NCBI GenBank assembly: GCA_036961355.1
Contig: JBALVL010000020.1
Span: 1-64,000, forward strand
Source: Motiliproteus sp036961355
Lineage (GTDB): Bacteria > Pseudomonadota > Gammaproteobacteria > Pseudomonadales > Balneatricaceae
DNA: 64,000 nucleotides
Direction: 5' to 3'
The translations under genes were made by a program, and so were the position numbers. Under the pieces are notes generated by a model that had not been told where the DNA came from, did no database searches, and was given only the letters and a program-made list of their open reading frames with translations. The number at the start of each line of letters is the position of its first letter. Positions within the stretch are counted from its first letter, which is position 1. Positions 26,569 through 36,768 of this stretch are shown here, one piece after another.

Positions 26569-28945
26569 CAGCTATGTACCTCCTGCAGCAGCGCCAGAAT
26601 CTCCGCGCTGACCTTATCCAGATCGGCATCGATCTTGGTCAGGTCACGCGGCGGCTGGTAGACGTAGAAGTGTCGGTTAAAGGGGATCTCGTAGCCAACA
26701 ATACCCAGCTGTCCGTCTTTGTCGTCGCGCTTGTTGGCGTCGATCCAGGCATCGGGCACGTGCGGTGCCACTTCTTTGTTGAAGTACTCCTCGATGGTTT
26801 CTTTAACCAACAGTGTCGGATCGAGCGGAACGTTCTCGTTATCGCGCAAGTCGCCGTCGGCCTGGTATTCGATGCTGGTATTAGAAGCCCCATTGTTGTC
26901 GAACAGGCCGTAGCGCGGATCGGCGGACTGTTTATGAACCTTCTTGATCACCCGTTCTGCGTCGGGGTTTTTCCAGGTGACTGCATCCAGTAGCTGCTTC
27001 TTCTCTTTGCTCTCCAGCTTGGCTCCTGTTTGCGTGAGCGTCTGTTTGAGCGCCTGTTTGAGCTGTTCATCAAAATGGTTAAAGTCATCACAAGCGCCCT
27101 CAACGATGGCATCACGACCCATCAGCTCTGCCAATGCGATTTGTAGCTGCTTGGCTTTGTCCAGCAGTGCTTTTTGGCCCAGCCACAGTTTGCGATCGAG
27201 CAGGTCTTTGATCTGTTTCTCTTTCAGCTCTTTGAAGTGGGTTTTGATATGGACACGAACCACGGCTTCAACTGTGCTCAGGTCAACGTAATTGTCATCG
27301 TTCCAACTATGACCAAATTCTTCGTAAACCCACTTCATCACCGGATTGAAGGGTTTAGGGGCAAAACGCAGCTCGGCCAGCCGTGCGTCGTTGAACTGGG
27401 TCGAGAGGCGTAAGGGCCGCTCGATGGTGATGCGGCGGTAACCGAACTGATGGGTATCGAAGATCTTGCTGGCAAAGGTTTTAACCTTAGCCGCTTTGGG
27501 CTCGGCGGCCTGACGGCCACGACTGCTTTTCTGATCGGTAGGTTTGTCCAGCGCTACGGTATCGACCGCCTCAAACTGGCCGAAGCAGCGGGTGATGGTG
27601 GCGATATCATCATCGGACATCAGGTTGCGCTTGGAGCCCAAAGATTTGCGCATTTTGCCGCACAGGTCGGTACCGTTGATCAGCTGCACCTTGCCTTTGC
27701 GCTCGGGATCTTTCTTGTTCGACAGTATCCACACGTAGGTGGCGATGCCGGTGTTGTAGAATATGTCGGTCGGCAGCGCGACGATCGCCTCTAACAGGTC
27801 GGCTTCGAGGATATAACGACGAATCTCACTCTCGCCGCTACCCGCGCCACCGGTGAACAGCGGCGAACCGTTGAGGATGATGCCGATACGGCCACCGCTC
27901 TCGATAACGCCGGTGGTGGCATTGGTTGAGCAGTCACGCAGTTTGCTGATCAGGTGCATCAGGAACAGCAGCGAGCCGTCTGAGACACGCGGTAGACCCG
28001 GACCAAAGCGGCCATCGAAACCCTTGAGCACATTCTCGTCCTTAATCTCTTTCTCGACCTTCTTCCAGTCCACACCAAAGGGCGGATAGGAGAGCATGTA
28101 ATCAAACTTGTCGGCGTAGAGTTGGTCCTGCGACAACGTATTGCCCAGTTTGATTCGTGAGACATCCTGCCCCTTGATCAACATATCCGCCTTACAGATG
28201 GCGTAGGACTCGGGGTTTAGCTCTTGGCCGAATGCTCGCATCACTGCATTAGGGTTGAGCTCGTGTACGTACTCCATGCCACTGGACAGAAAACCACCGG
28301 TGCCCGCCGTCGGGTCGTAGATGGTGCGAATGATCCCCTCTTTGCTCAGCGCATCGTCGTCTTCCATAAACACCAGCGAGGTGGTCAGACGGACGATATC
28401 GCGCGGGGTAAAGTGCTCACCCGCCGTCTCGTTCGAGCTTTCGGCAAAGCGACGGATCAGTTCCTCAAACACTAACCCCATCTCATGGTTGGAGAGAGCC
28501 TTGGGGCTCAGATCGGTGTTGGATACCTTCTGCACCACCTTATACAGCAGGTTGGCATCGGCCAGCTGACCGATAAACTCCTCAAACTTGAAGAACTCAA
28601 AAATCTCCCGCGCATCCCGCGAGAAGCTCTGGATGTAGTTCTCAGATTATCCTTAATGCCCGCTTCACCCAGTTTCGATAGATCCATCGGCGAGGAGTTG
28701 AAGAAGTTCGCATCGGTAGCGCGCAGCACCATCTTCTCCAGGCTTTCTTCGGTGATGCTTGGCATGTCCTTCACTTTGGTGTATTGCGCTAGCACTGCCG
28801 CCTTGCTTGGCTCCAGCACACATTCCAATCGGCGTAACAGCGCAAACGGCAGAATCACGCGCCCGTACTGGCTCTGCTTAAAATCACCACGAAGCAGATC
28901 GGCTATGGACCAGATGAAGGCGGCGGTTTGGGAGAAGTTTTGCAT
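26568..28945 (-). pseudogene. hsdM: Type I restriction methyltransferase subunit, frameshifted
   Basis: Two overlapping frames (28508-28945 and 26568-28538) together make an adenine methyltransferase of about 792 residues. The N-terminal helical domain starts MQNFSQTAAFIWSIADLL. A one-base loss near 28638-28648 shifts the frame; beyond it the reading NYIQSFSRDAREIFEFFKFE continues in the other frame. In the second part, the region-recognition FTPRDIVRL and the SAM motif DPTAGTGGF are normal. The catalytic motif that should read NPPF is YPPF (codon TAT at 28086-28088). HsdM must methylate host DNA and carry HsdS and HsdR, so the system is probably inactive unless the frameshift is an assembly error. 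It is the first gene of the island. Confidence 0.85.
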
Positions 28946-29124
28946 CGTGTCGGGAGGCCTGTGTAGCGGGATAACTCGCCAAAAAAAGCGCCTATAAAAA
29001 GCGCCTTAGGTTAGATAAAACAACGGCATGGAGTCTACACCAGCGGCCATAAAAGGTCTTATTAAGGCTGTGGATTTCAGCTATAAATGACAGTCTGTTG
29101 ATCTCGGTTCACAGATAAACCCTA

Positions 29125-30897
29125 TCAACGATCTGCCTGCCGGTAGCGCCCCTGATAGTCGAACAGTTTTTGTTGAATCGACCAGAAATACCCCTTCTTG
29201 CGGCCGACGACAAAATCGGGAGCGCGCAACGCGGCTTCGGCGGCGATCACCTCGGCGACGCTGTTGAAACTGAGTTTGCGGGGGCTACTGCGTAGGTGAT
29301 CTTGCAAGAAATGCTTTTTGAACACGGTTTTTTGAGCGGTGGTATCGAGGCTGAAGTATTCGGCCAGTTCGGTGCCGTCTTCATCGTGGTAGATCACTTT
29401 GAGTTGCGGTCGCCCTGCTTTGCTCTGGATCGCTTCTAACGTCATACCGGCGCAGCGCAGAACCAACGCATCTTTCAGGGCCAGTGCTTCGCGCAGTTTG
29501 GTATCGGGGTCGATCATCACGGCATCACACTGATGGCAAAGGCGGGCGGCGATATCGTTCTGGCTGTTACAGCGCTCGCACTCTTTGAAGCGAAAGCGAT
29601 AGTCGCACTGTTGTCGCGCGGGTTGTGATTTTCGCTCTCTGTCTGAATTAGACTCGACCACGCCCTGACAACGGCGACCAAAGTGTTCAATGATATCGCC
29701 GTCGGCGTCGGTCGTACCCCAAAAGGTGTTGGCAAACTCACACTGCGGACAGAACACCATCACCGGTTCGGTATGGGCCGCCGGTTTGGGTGAGCCGATC
29801 TCGGGGGCGAACAGGTCGTAGTGGTTACCGGCAAACTCCAATATCAGGCAATCACGTTTACCAGGGCTTAATCGCAGGCCTCGGCCAACGATCTGCTGGT
29901 ACAGACTAACCGACTCGGTGGGCCGCAAGATTGCGATCAGATCCACATGCGGTGCGTCGAAGCCGGTGGTAAGCACCGAGACGTTGACCAGATACTTGAG
30001 TTGCCGTTGTTTGAAGGCGTCGATCAGTTGGTCGCGTTCGGCTCCGGCGGTTTCACCGAGCACTAACGCCGCGCTGTCGGTGGGCAGATAACCGATGATT
30101 TCGCGGGCATGGTCGACGGTCGAGGCGAAGATCATAACCCCCTGCCGTTCGCGTGCCTGGGTGATGACCTCACCGATGATCTGGGCGGTGGCGCGCTCCG
30201 AGCTGCGCAGCACCCGGTTCAGGTCGGCCTCAGAATATTCGCCATTCTTACTTGGCTGGCAGCTACTGAAATCGTAGCGTGCAATAGCACCGTCAATCAA
30301 TGTTGGCGGCGTCAGGTATTGTTGACTCACCATCAGTCGCAGCGGCAACTCGAAGATGCAATCGTTGAAAAAGCAATTCTCATCGCCACGGACCATACCG
30401 TAGTGGTGATACCGATAGATCCACCCTAAACCCAGTCGGTACGGCGTGGCGGTAAGTCCAAGTACTTTCAGGTCGGGATTATGTTGCCGCAGATGATTGA
30501 TCACTTGCTGATACTGCGAATCGGTATCGAGTGACAAGCGATGGCATTCGTCGATCACCAGCAGCGTAAAACCGGCACCAAACTGATCCAGATTGCGGGC
30601 GACCGACTGAACACTGCCAAACACCACCTGCTCAGAGGTCTCTTTGCGATTCAGTCCGGCGGCGAAGATACTGGCGGGATTACCGTAAGCTTGGTACTTA
30701 GCGTGGTTCTGTTCGACCAGCTCTTTGACATGGGCCAGCACTAACACGCGCCCACGGGCTAACCGGGCCAACTCGGCGATCACCAGACTCTTGCCGGCAC
30801 CGGTCGGCAACACCACTACCGCCGGCTCACTGCCACTGCGAAAATGTTCGATCACCGCGCGAACCGCGTCTTTTTGGTAGGGGCGTAACTCAAACAT
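29125..30897 (-). CDS. radD: RadD (YejH) DNA repair helicase-like ATPase
   Basis: The protein has 590 residues and aligns over its whole length with E. coli RadD (586). The superfamily 2 motor shows VVLPTGAGKSLVIAELARL, a DECH box in LLVIDECHRL, LTATPYR and QQIVGRGLRL. Cysteine-rich zinc-binding segments follow (CPQCEFANTFWG, CERCNSQNDIAARLCHQC). RadD acts with RecA in strand exchange and helps repair double-strand breaks. It lies 179 bases upstream of hsdM in the transcript direction but is a core gene, so the restriction island was probably inserted downstream of it. Confidence 0.95.
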   Translation of the reverse strand: MFELRPYQKDAVRAVIEHFRSGSEPAVVVLPTGAGKSLVIAELARLARGRVLVLAHVKELVEQNHAKYQAYGNPASIFAAGLNRKETSEQVVFGSVQSVARNLDQFGAGFTLLVIDECHRLSLDTDSQYQQVINHLRQHNPDLKVLGLTATPYRLGLGWIYRYHHYGMVRGDENCFFNDCIFELPLRLMVSQQYLTPPTLIDGAIARYDFSSCQPSKNGEYSEADLNRVLRSSERATAQIIGEVITQARERQGVMIFASTVDHAREIIGYLPTDSAALVLGETAGAERDQLIDAFKQRQLKYLVNVSVLTTGFDAPHVDLIAILRPTESVSLYQQIVGRGLRLSPGKRDCLILEFAGNHYDLFAPEIGSPKPAAHTEPVMVFCPQCEFANTFWGTTDADGDIIEHFGRRCQGVVESNSDRERKSQPARQQCDYRFRFKECERCNSQNDIAARLCHQCDAVMIDPDTKLREALALKDALVLRCAGMTLEAIQSKAGRPQLKVIYHDEDGTELAEYFSLDTTAQKTVFKKHFLQDHLRSSPRKLSFNSVAEVIAAEAALRAPDFVVGRKKGYFWSIQQKLFDYQGRYRQADR

Positions 30898-31038
30898 CGA
30901 TAATTAAACGTTGCTGCTGGTCGGTTCAAAAAACAATCGGAGTAACCGCGCTTGATTATTCAAGCGGTGAGGACTCTGGCTACAGTCCTGTTACTGTCCA
31001 GTTACTACCCGGTGACTAGACACGAGCTGTGCTAACAA

Positions 31039-31716
31039 TCAGCGTAACCGCGCCAGTACCGCATCGGCCACTGATGCCGATGAAGCCGGGTTCTGACCGG
31101 TGATCAACAAGCCGTCTTCGACCAAATACGGCATCCAGTCGGGTCCCTGGCTGTAGAGACCGCCCTGTTTGGCCAGTTCGTCTTGTAGCAGGTACGGCAC
31201 GATATCGGTCAGTTCCACAGCGGCTTCTTCGTTATTACTAAAGCCGGTGACTTTCTTACCTTCAACCAGCGCCCCGCCATCGGCATTGCGTGCGTGCAGT
31301 AAGACACCGGGAGCGTGGCAAACGGCCGAGACCGGCTTGCCCTGCGCGGTGAATGCTTCGATCAGAGCGATGGAGTCGCGATCGTTTGTCAGATCCCACA
31401 GTGGGCCGTGACCGCCGGGGTAGAACACCGCATCGTAATCGTCGGCCGAAACCGAGGCGAGCGGTACGGTTGCTGATAGCTTTTGTTGCAGCTCGTTATC
31501 CTGATCAAAACGGCGAGTGGCGTCGGTTTGAAAATCTTCGAGCGCGCTCTTAGGGTCGATTGGAGGCTGACCACCGGCCGGTGATGCTAACGTAATATCA
31601 ACACCCGCGTCGGCGAAGACATAGTAAGGTGCGGCAAACTCCTCGACCCAAAAGCCGGTTTTCTCGCCGCTGTCGCCCAGCGTATCGTGCGAGGTCAGTA
31701 CGATAAGAATTTTCAT
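31039..31716 (-). CDS. DJ-1/PfpI family protein (Hsp31/glyoxalase-III-like)
   Basis: The protein has 225 residues with the DJ-1/PfpI fold of the YDR533C/HchA-like group. The nucleophile is Cys133 in AVCHAPG, followed by His134, and the acidic partner is Glu25 in FWVEEFAAP. Relatives detoxify methylglyoxal or act as chaperones in the cytoplasm. It is a single gene, divergent from the ABC exporter. Fold and active site are firm; the substrate is inferred. Confidence 0.9.
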   Translation of the reverse strand: MKILIVLTSHDTLGDSGEKTGFWVEEFAAPYYVFADAGVDITLASPAGGQPPIDPKSALEDFQTDATRRFDQDNELQQKLSATVPLASVSADDYDAVFYPGGHGPLWDLTNDRDSIALIEAFTAQGKPVSAVCHAPGVLLHARNADGGALVEGKKVTGFSNNEEAAVELTDIVPYLLQDELAKQGGLYSQGPDWMPYLVEDGLLITGQNPASSASVADAVLARLR

Positions 31717-31996
31717 GATATTAAGCCCATTGGGGTGATTTCGACCAGAGCGGAATGACGTCTGACGTTCTCTTATAGGGTTATTGGTGGCTGAAGATCA
31801 GCTTTTCAACCGCCCATAGCCTAAGCAACCCCCAAGATAGCCCAGATAGAACGGTATGAGCGATATCAATTGATGAAAAAAACGTCACAAGCTGCGCTTT
31901 TGTTGCTGAATCAGGATAGAATTTTCAGCGCTGCGACCCGGCAACCCTCTGTTGGTTGCCGCTAGCCTCCCATTTAATTAATGTGACCCTCTTGTT

Positions 31997-33781
31997 ATGC
32001 GCCCCAGTAACTTCTCCGAGCACGACACCGGCAAAATAAACTGGCGAATGTTGAAGCTGATCCTGCCTTACTTGTCGGATCACAAGCCGCGGATCGCGAT
32101 CGCCATGTTGTGCCTTGTATGCGCTAAGGGAGCGAGTGTTGCCGGCCCCTTTCTGCTCAAGCATATCGTCGACGCTCTTGATCAGCAGACGGATGTTGGA
32201 TTGTTGTTAGCTCCTGCTGGCTTGGTACTGGCCTACGGACTGGCCCGCTTTGCCAATGTATTGTTCGGTGAATTGCGTGACACGGTGTTTGGCAGAGTCA
32301 CCGAACGGGCTATGCGGCGGATCGGACTGACCGTGTTTGAGCATCTCCACCGGCTCGATCTGGATTTTCATCTCAATCGTCATACCGGCGGTCTGTCACG
32401 CGATATTGAGCGTGGTACTACCGGCATCGGCTTCGTATTGCGATTTTTCATCTTTAACATAGGCCCTACCCTGATCGAAATTGTGATGGTAGTGACCCTG
32501 CTAATCGTAAATTACGGTGCCATGTTCGGCTTGGTTCCGCTGGTTGCGATCGTAATCTATGGGATCTTTTCCATCATCGCGACCGAGTGGCGCACCGGTT
32601 TTGTCCGCGAAGCCAACCGGGCAGATTCGGCCAGCAACACCCGCGCGGTCGATAGTCTACTCAACTTCGAAACGGTTAAGTACTACGGTAACGAGCAGTT
32701 TGAAGCAAACCGCTATGACCACGAACTGGGAAACTGGGAGCAGGCACGTCGTAAAAACCGCTTATCACTGTTTGCTCTTAATGGTGGCCAATCATTGATC
32801 ATCGCTGTCTCGATGACCCTGATGATGTGGATGGCGGCTCAACGCGTGGCGGACGGCAGTATGAGCCTGGGTGATTTTGTGCTGGTCAACGCCTTCATGA
32901 TCCAGCTGTTTATGCCGCTTAATTTCCTGGGGTTTGTCTACCGCGAGATCAAAAGTTCGATGGCCAATATCGAACATATGTTCTCGTTATTGCAGGTCGA
33001 ACCACTGATCCAGGAACCGGCCAACGCTGAGGCTCTGAGTTACCAAAAAGGGCGGATCGAATTTGAGCAGGTCGGATTTGATTACCACCAGGATCGGCAG
33101 ATCATCCGTGGCTTAAGTTTCAGCATCGAACCGGGCCAGACAGTAGCGGTAGTCGGTGCTAGTGGCGCCGGTAAGTCGACTCTGGTGAAACTGTTGTTTC
33201 GTTTTTACGACTGCCGCAGCGGCCGGATTCTAATCGATGGTCAGGATATCACCCAGTGCACTCTGGCCTCACTACGACAGCTGATTGGCATCGTGCCCCA
33301 GGATACTGTGCTGTTTAATGACAGCATCTTCGAGAACGTGCGCTACGGGCGGCCCGACGCCACCGATGACGAGGTTCATCGGGCTATCGATCTGGCCCAC
33401 TTGCAGCAGTTTATCGGCCAGCTTCCTGAGGGTGAGAACACCCGCGTCGGCGAGCGGGGTCTGAAGTTATCAGGAGGCGAAAAACAGCGGGTAGCGATCG
33501 CCCGGACCATCCTCAAGCAAGCACCGATTTTGGTGTTTGATGAAGCGACCTCATCGCTCGACTCACACTCTGAGCAGGCGATACTTAGCGCGATCAAACA
33601 GCTCTCGCAAGACCATACTAGTTTGGTAATCGCGCACCGGCTCTCCACCATTGTCGATGCCGATTGCATCTTGGTACTCGATCAGGGTCAGCTGATTGAG
33701 CAAGGGGATCACAGCTCCCTAATGGCAAAAAACGGTGCTTATGCGGCGCTGTGGCAAGCGCAACAAAGCAGTGAGCAATAA
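31997..33781 (+). CDS. Atm1-type ABC exporter (fused membrane and ATPase domains)
   Basis: The protein has 594 residues: a six-helix membrane domain (about 25-320) then an ABC ATPase with Walker A VGASGAGKST, signature LSGGEKQRVAIARTI and Walker B ILVFDEATSSLD. The segment RADSASNTRAVDSLLNFETVK is typical of the Atm1/ABCB7 group, which exports glutathione-linked sulfur or metal species. It works as a homodimer in the inner membrane. It is divergent from the DJ-1-like gene, with a 280-base gap that holds no other gene I can see. The start ATG has a poor ribosome-binding site. Confidence 0.92.
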   Translation: MRPSNFSEHDTGKINWRMLKLILPYLSDHKPRIAIAMLCLVCAKGASVAGPFLLKHIVDALDQQTDVGLLLAPAGLVLAYGLARFANVLFGELRDTVFGRVTERAMRRIGLTVFEHLHRLDLDFHLNRHTGGLSRDIERGTTGIGFVLRFFIFNIGPTLIEIVMVVTLLIVNYGAMFGLVPLVAIVIYGIFSIIATEWRTGFVREANRADSASNTRAVDSLLNFETVKYYGNEQFEANRYDHELGNWEQARRKNRLSLFALNGGQSLIIAVSMTLMMWMAAQRVADGSMSLGDFVLVNAFMIQLFMPLNFLGFVYREIKSSMANIEHMFSLLQVEPLIQEPANAEALSYQKGRIEFEQVGFDYHQDRQIIRGLSFSIEPGQTVAVVGASGAGKSTLVKLLFRFYDCRSGRILIDGQDITQCTLASLRQLIGIVPQDTVLFNDSIFENVRYGRPDATDDEVHRAIDLAHLQQFIGQLPEGENTRVGERGLKLSGGEKQRVAIARTILKQAPILVFDEATSSLDSHSEQAILSAIKQLSQDHTSLVIAHRLSTIVDADCILVLDQGQLIEQGDHSSLMAKNGAYAALWQAQQSSEQ

Positions 33782-33864
33782 AGCACTGACCAACAAAGTA
33801 ACGAGCAACAGCAGTAAATCAGCGCCCACATGCACTAGTGAGATTAAATCTGAATTTAAGTGGT

Positions 33865-34464
33865 TTAAGCCGCAGGCTCAGGAGCGTCATCAAGCACAAA
33901 GAACTGTCCGCAGCTGAGTACGCCTAAGCGCTCGTGGCCATCAACCTGCTGCGACTGCAGCAGCTCTGCCAAGCGGTAGAACACCGACCTGGATAATAAA
34001 CCATCGAGACGATCTCGCACCCTGACGTAAGGTGAGGGTTCGCCGCTGAGTTGATCCGTCGTCAACCACAATGGGTGCTCAGCATCGACGTAGAAACGGT
34101 CACCCAAACTAGTGAGCAACTCAATACGCTGCTGTGGACCGGGCTCTTTCAGCTCCATCTCGGTAATCAGAAAGGGCACGTCCTCGACCTGGATACGCCA
34201 TTTTTCTACCGGCGTTAAGACGAAGTACTCATCGCCATCTTTGCGCAGAATTGAGGCGAACAGCTTGGCTAACGCTTCGCGTTCGAACAATACCCCTTCG
34301 TGATGCCATTGCCCTTGACGATCTACGACTAAGTCAATGTCGCCGCTTATTTCAGGACTCCAACTGTTGACCGGCGGCAAGCCATCAGCGCCAGAACGTT
34401 TAACCTGGGCCGCTAATGCACTGCTGTCGAACGATTTTGGTGCGGTTGGTTTATTATCCATCAC
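33865..34464 (-). CDS. DUF1285 protein
   Basis: The protein has 199 residues and matches the DUF1285 family, known from structural genomics but without assigned function (WHHEGVLFEREALAKLFASI and YFVLTPVEKWRIQVEDVPF). Its start overlaps the stop of the radical-SAM gene by four bases, so the two are translationally coupled. A link between the two products is therefore plausible but unproven. It is convergent with the ABC exporter gene. Confidence 0.85.
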   Translation of the reverse strand: MMDNKPTAPKSFDSSALAAQVKRSGADGLPPVNSWSPEISGDIDLVVDRQGQWHHEGVLFEREALAKLFASILRKDGDEYFVLTPVEKWRIQVEDVPFLITEMELKEPGPQQRIELLTSLGDRFYVDAEHPLWLTTDQLSGEPSPYVRVRDRLDGLLSRSVFYRLAELLQSQQVDGHERLGVLSCGQFFVLDDAPEPAA

Positions 34465-35360
34465 AACCCCCTAGCCCATTCCGGCCGCAGCGACACGTGC
34501 TGTGGCTGGCTGATCGCTTGTTCGACCTGCGCTAGCAGTTTGGCTTTATCACGCCCCAGCACCCCTTTGAGCACCAGGTAATTGGAGGCATGATCACTTC
34601 GAAATACGGTTTTTTTCAGTTCTAATTCGCTCAAAAACAGCCGCATTTCGGTGAACAGATCGGCTTGTTGCAGCGGTTGATAGTCACTGCCCAAATCATG
34701 ACCAAAGCCATCACGAAAACGCTCCTCACCGGTCGGAAACGTCACTACCAGTGTTGATAGGTACTCCGGTTGCGTCGCGTTGGCCAGCCGCGCTGAATTA
34801 ATCGCATGTTGCTCGCTGTAGTTAGTGCCGCCCAAACCATTGAGAACCATCACGGATCGTCGTAAGCCGGCGTCGGCCAAACGATTTAGCGCGCTAACCG
34901 TGCTCTCATAGGTTTCACCCTTAGCAACTTTGCGCAGCACCGTGTCATCGCCGGATTCGGCACCGACATAGAGTAGATCCAGACCAAGCTGCTGCAATTG
35001 TTTGAGTTCTTGGTCGGTCTTGTTATTGAGGTTGCGTGGCAGGCAGTACGCTGACACCCGTTGCAGGTTCGGGAAAGCGCGTCGTATCGCCTCTAGCATG
35101 GTCAGCAAGCGTTTTCCCGACAGCACCATGGCATCTCCATCGGCCAGAAAGATACGACGCGTCTGCGGATAGGACTGTCCTAACATCGCAATTTCGTCGA
35201 GCAGCTCGGTTTCTGCCTTAGGGCGGAATTTTTTCTGTTCGGCAGTGTACATCTCACAGAAGGTACATTTGTTATAACTGCAGCCATTGGTTACCTGCAG
35301 AATCAGCGAGTTGGCCTCGCTGGGCGGACGGTACAATGGCTCGATATAGTTTGGGTACAT
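34461..35360 (-). CDS. Radical SAM protein
   Basis: The protein has 299 residues. The 4Fe-4S cluster motif CSYNKCTFC lies at about 27-35 and is followed by a radical-SAM barrel (IFLADGDAMVL, YVGAESGDDTVLRKVAKGE). It belongs to a common bacterial group with the N-terminus YIEPLYRPPSEANSLILQVT, whose reaction is unknown. It is coupled to the DUF1285 gene by a four-base overlap. No substrate can be assigned. Confidence 0.9.
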   Translation of the reverse strand: MYPNYIEPLYRPPSEANSLILQVTNGCSYNKCTFCEMYTAEQKKFRPKAETELLDEIAMLGQSYPQTRRIFLADGDAMVLSGKRLLTMLEAIRRAFPNLQRVSAYCLPRNLNNKTDQELKQLQQLGLDLLYVGAESGDDTVLRKVAKGETYESTVSALNRLADAGLRRSVMVLNGLGGTNYSEQHAINSARLANATQPEYLSTLVVTFPTGEERFRDGFGHDLGSDYQPLQQADLFTEMRLFLSELELKKTVFRSDHASNYLVLKGVLGRDKAKLLAQVEQAISQPQHVSLRPEWARGL

Positions 35361-35446
35361 TGTCTATCCAATAGGTAGAGTGTGTTTGATGCCCATATCA
35401 TGACAACCTGTACGTGAACTACTGATTATATGCCTCACACAAATAT

Positions 35447-36217
35447 TTAGTTTGTGGCAAACAGTCGATTAAAGTTGTCGCTGGTAACCCGTGCCACTTC
35501 AGCCAGCGTCACCCCTTTGATTTTAGCAACAGCTTCGGCAACTTCACGCACATAGCAGGGTTCATTTGAGCGCCCACGGTGCGGAGCCGGCGTCAGATAA
35601 GGGGCATCAGTCTCCACCAGAATGCGGTCCAGAGGTACTCGACGAACCACCTCTCGAAGATCAGCAGCATTGTTGAAAGTGATGATGCCTGAGAAAGAGA
35701 TATACATCCCCAGACTCAGCGCCTGCTCAGCCATCTCCCAAGTTTCAGTGAAGCAGTGCAATACACCGCCCGCTTCAGACAAACCGCCGGCCAGAATCCG
35801 TAAGGTATCTTGCTGCGCTGCCCGGGTGTGGACGATAACCGGCTTGTTGAGCTGCCCGGCTATTTCAAGGTGCTGGGCAAAGGCATGCTGCTGCGCTTGA
35901 GCATTATCGGGCGCGTAGTGATAATCGAGTCCGGTTTCGCCAATGGCAACCAGTTTCGGATGATCGGCGATCGCGTGCAGCGTGTTGGGGTTAAAATCAT
36001 CAATCTCATCACTGAGCGGGTGGACGCCAACAGAAAGCAACACCTGAGGATAGCAATCGACCAGTTCCACCATCGACGGCCACCGGGCAAGGTCGGTACC
36101 GACGCATAGAAATCGCTCTACGCCCTGCTGTTGCGCTTTCTCTATCACCGGCTGTAACTGGCCATCGTAAGGTTTGAGATCCAAGCGGTCTAAGTGACAA
36201 TGGGAGTCGATTAACAT
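35447..36217 (-). CDS. tatD: TatD-family metal-dependent DNase/hydrolase (YcfH-like)
   Basis: The protein has 256 residues. Metal ligands of the TatD fold are visible: DSHCHL at the N-terminus, GETGLDYH with its glutamate, VHTRAA, LHCFTETWE and ETDAPYLTP. TatD proteins are 3'-5' DNases or quality-control hydrolases. I chose the ATG at 36217 because MLIDSHCHL is the family start, even though the frame is open five codons further to a TTG. It follows pilZ in the same order as in Pseudomonas. It is probably cotranscribed with the holB-pilZ group. Confidence 0.93.
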   Translation of the reverse strand: MLIDSHCHLDRLDLKPYDGQLQPVIEKAQQQGVERFLCVGTDLARWPSMVELVDCYPQVLLSVGVHPLSDEIDDFNPNTLHAIADHPKLVAIGETGLDYHYAPDNAQAQQHAFAQHLEIAGQLNKPVIVHTRAAQQDTLRILAGGLSEAGGVLHCFTETWEMAEQALSLGMYISFSGIITFNNAADLREVVRRVPLDRILVETDAPYLTPAPHRGRSNEPCYVREVAEAVAKIKGVTLAEVARVTSDNFNRLFATN

Positions 36218-36357
36218 AAAAATTACTGCCAATAAGTGATACAGGGGGACGTCATGCTACCAGCCAGGCATCGTAAGTTCGTCTGAAGAGGAGAGGCCCA
36301 GTAAAATAGTATTCTGTTAGAGCGAAAAGAATGAGTGTCAGATACTGAGGTTGACTA

Positions 36358-36708
36358 TCACATGGTGTGAGTTAGACGACCGGTGCCCAAGGCCCCTGCA
36401 AGGTACGTTTCGATTTTACCGACGAGGGTATTGTCATCACCGCTTAATTGAATCCCGATACCGGCCTGCTTACCACCTTGCGCACCCTTGGGAGTCACCC
36501 AGATCACCTTGCCGCTAACCGGAATCTTGTCAGGTTCCTCCATCATATCCAGCAACATAAAGACCTCTTCACCCAGCTGGAAAGCACGCTGAGTCGGTAC
36601 AAAAAGCCCCCCGTTTTGAATAAACGGCATATAACTGCGGTACAGCTCGTCTTTGGCCTTAATGGTCAAAGATAGAATTCCATGACTAGCACGTGGACTA
36701 ATTGACAT
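36358..36708 (-). CDS. pilZ: PilZ-domain protein for type IV pilus assembly
   Basis: The protein has 116 residues and matches the type IV pilus PilZ protein found between holB and tatD in Pseudomonas (GILSLTIKAKDELYRSYMPF, FVPTQRAFQLGEEVFMLLDM). This group lacks the RxxxR and D/NxSxxG residues that bind cyclic-di-GMP and works through PilB/FimX partners. It suggests the organism makes type IV pili. It lies 60 bases after holB. Confidence 0.92.
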   Translation of the reverse strand: MSISPRASHGILSLTIKAKDELYRSYMPFIQNGGLFVPTQRAFQLGEEVFMLLDMMEEPDKIPVSGKVIWVTPKGAQGGKQAGIGIQLSGDDNTLVGKIETYLAGALGTGRLTHTM

Positions 36709-36768
36709 GTTCGGGTCTCAACGGTGACTACAATGGCAAAGCTATTGGGGATCAGGTGTGAGCCGTTT

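Noticed and set aside
26568..28538. hsdM as an intact 656-residue gene from the GTG at 28538
   Set aside because: It would lack the N-terminal HsdM domain, which is present just upstream in another frame, so a frameshift is the better reading.
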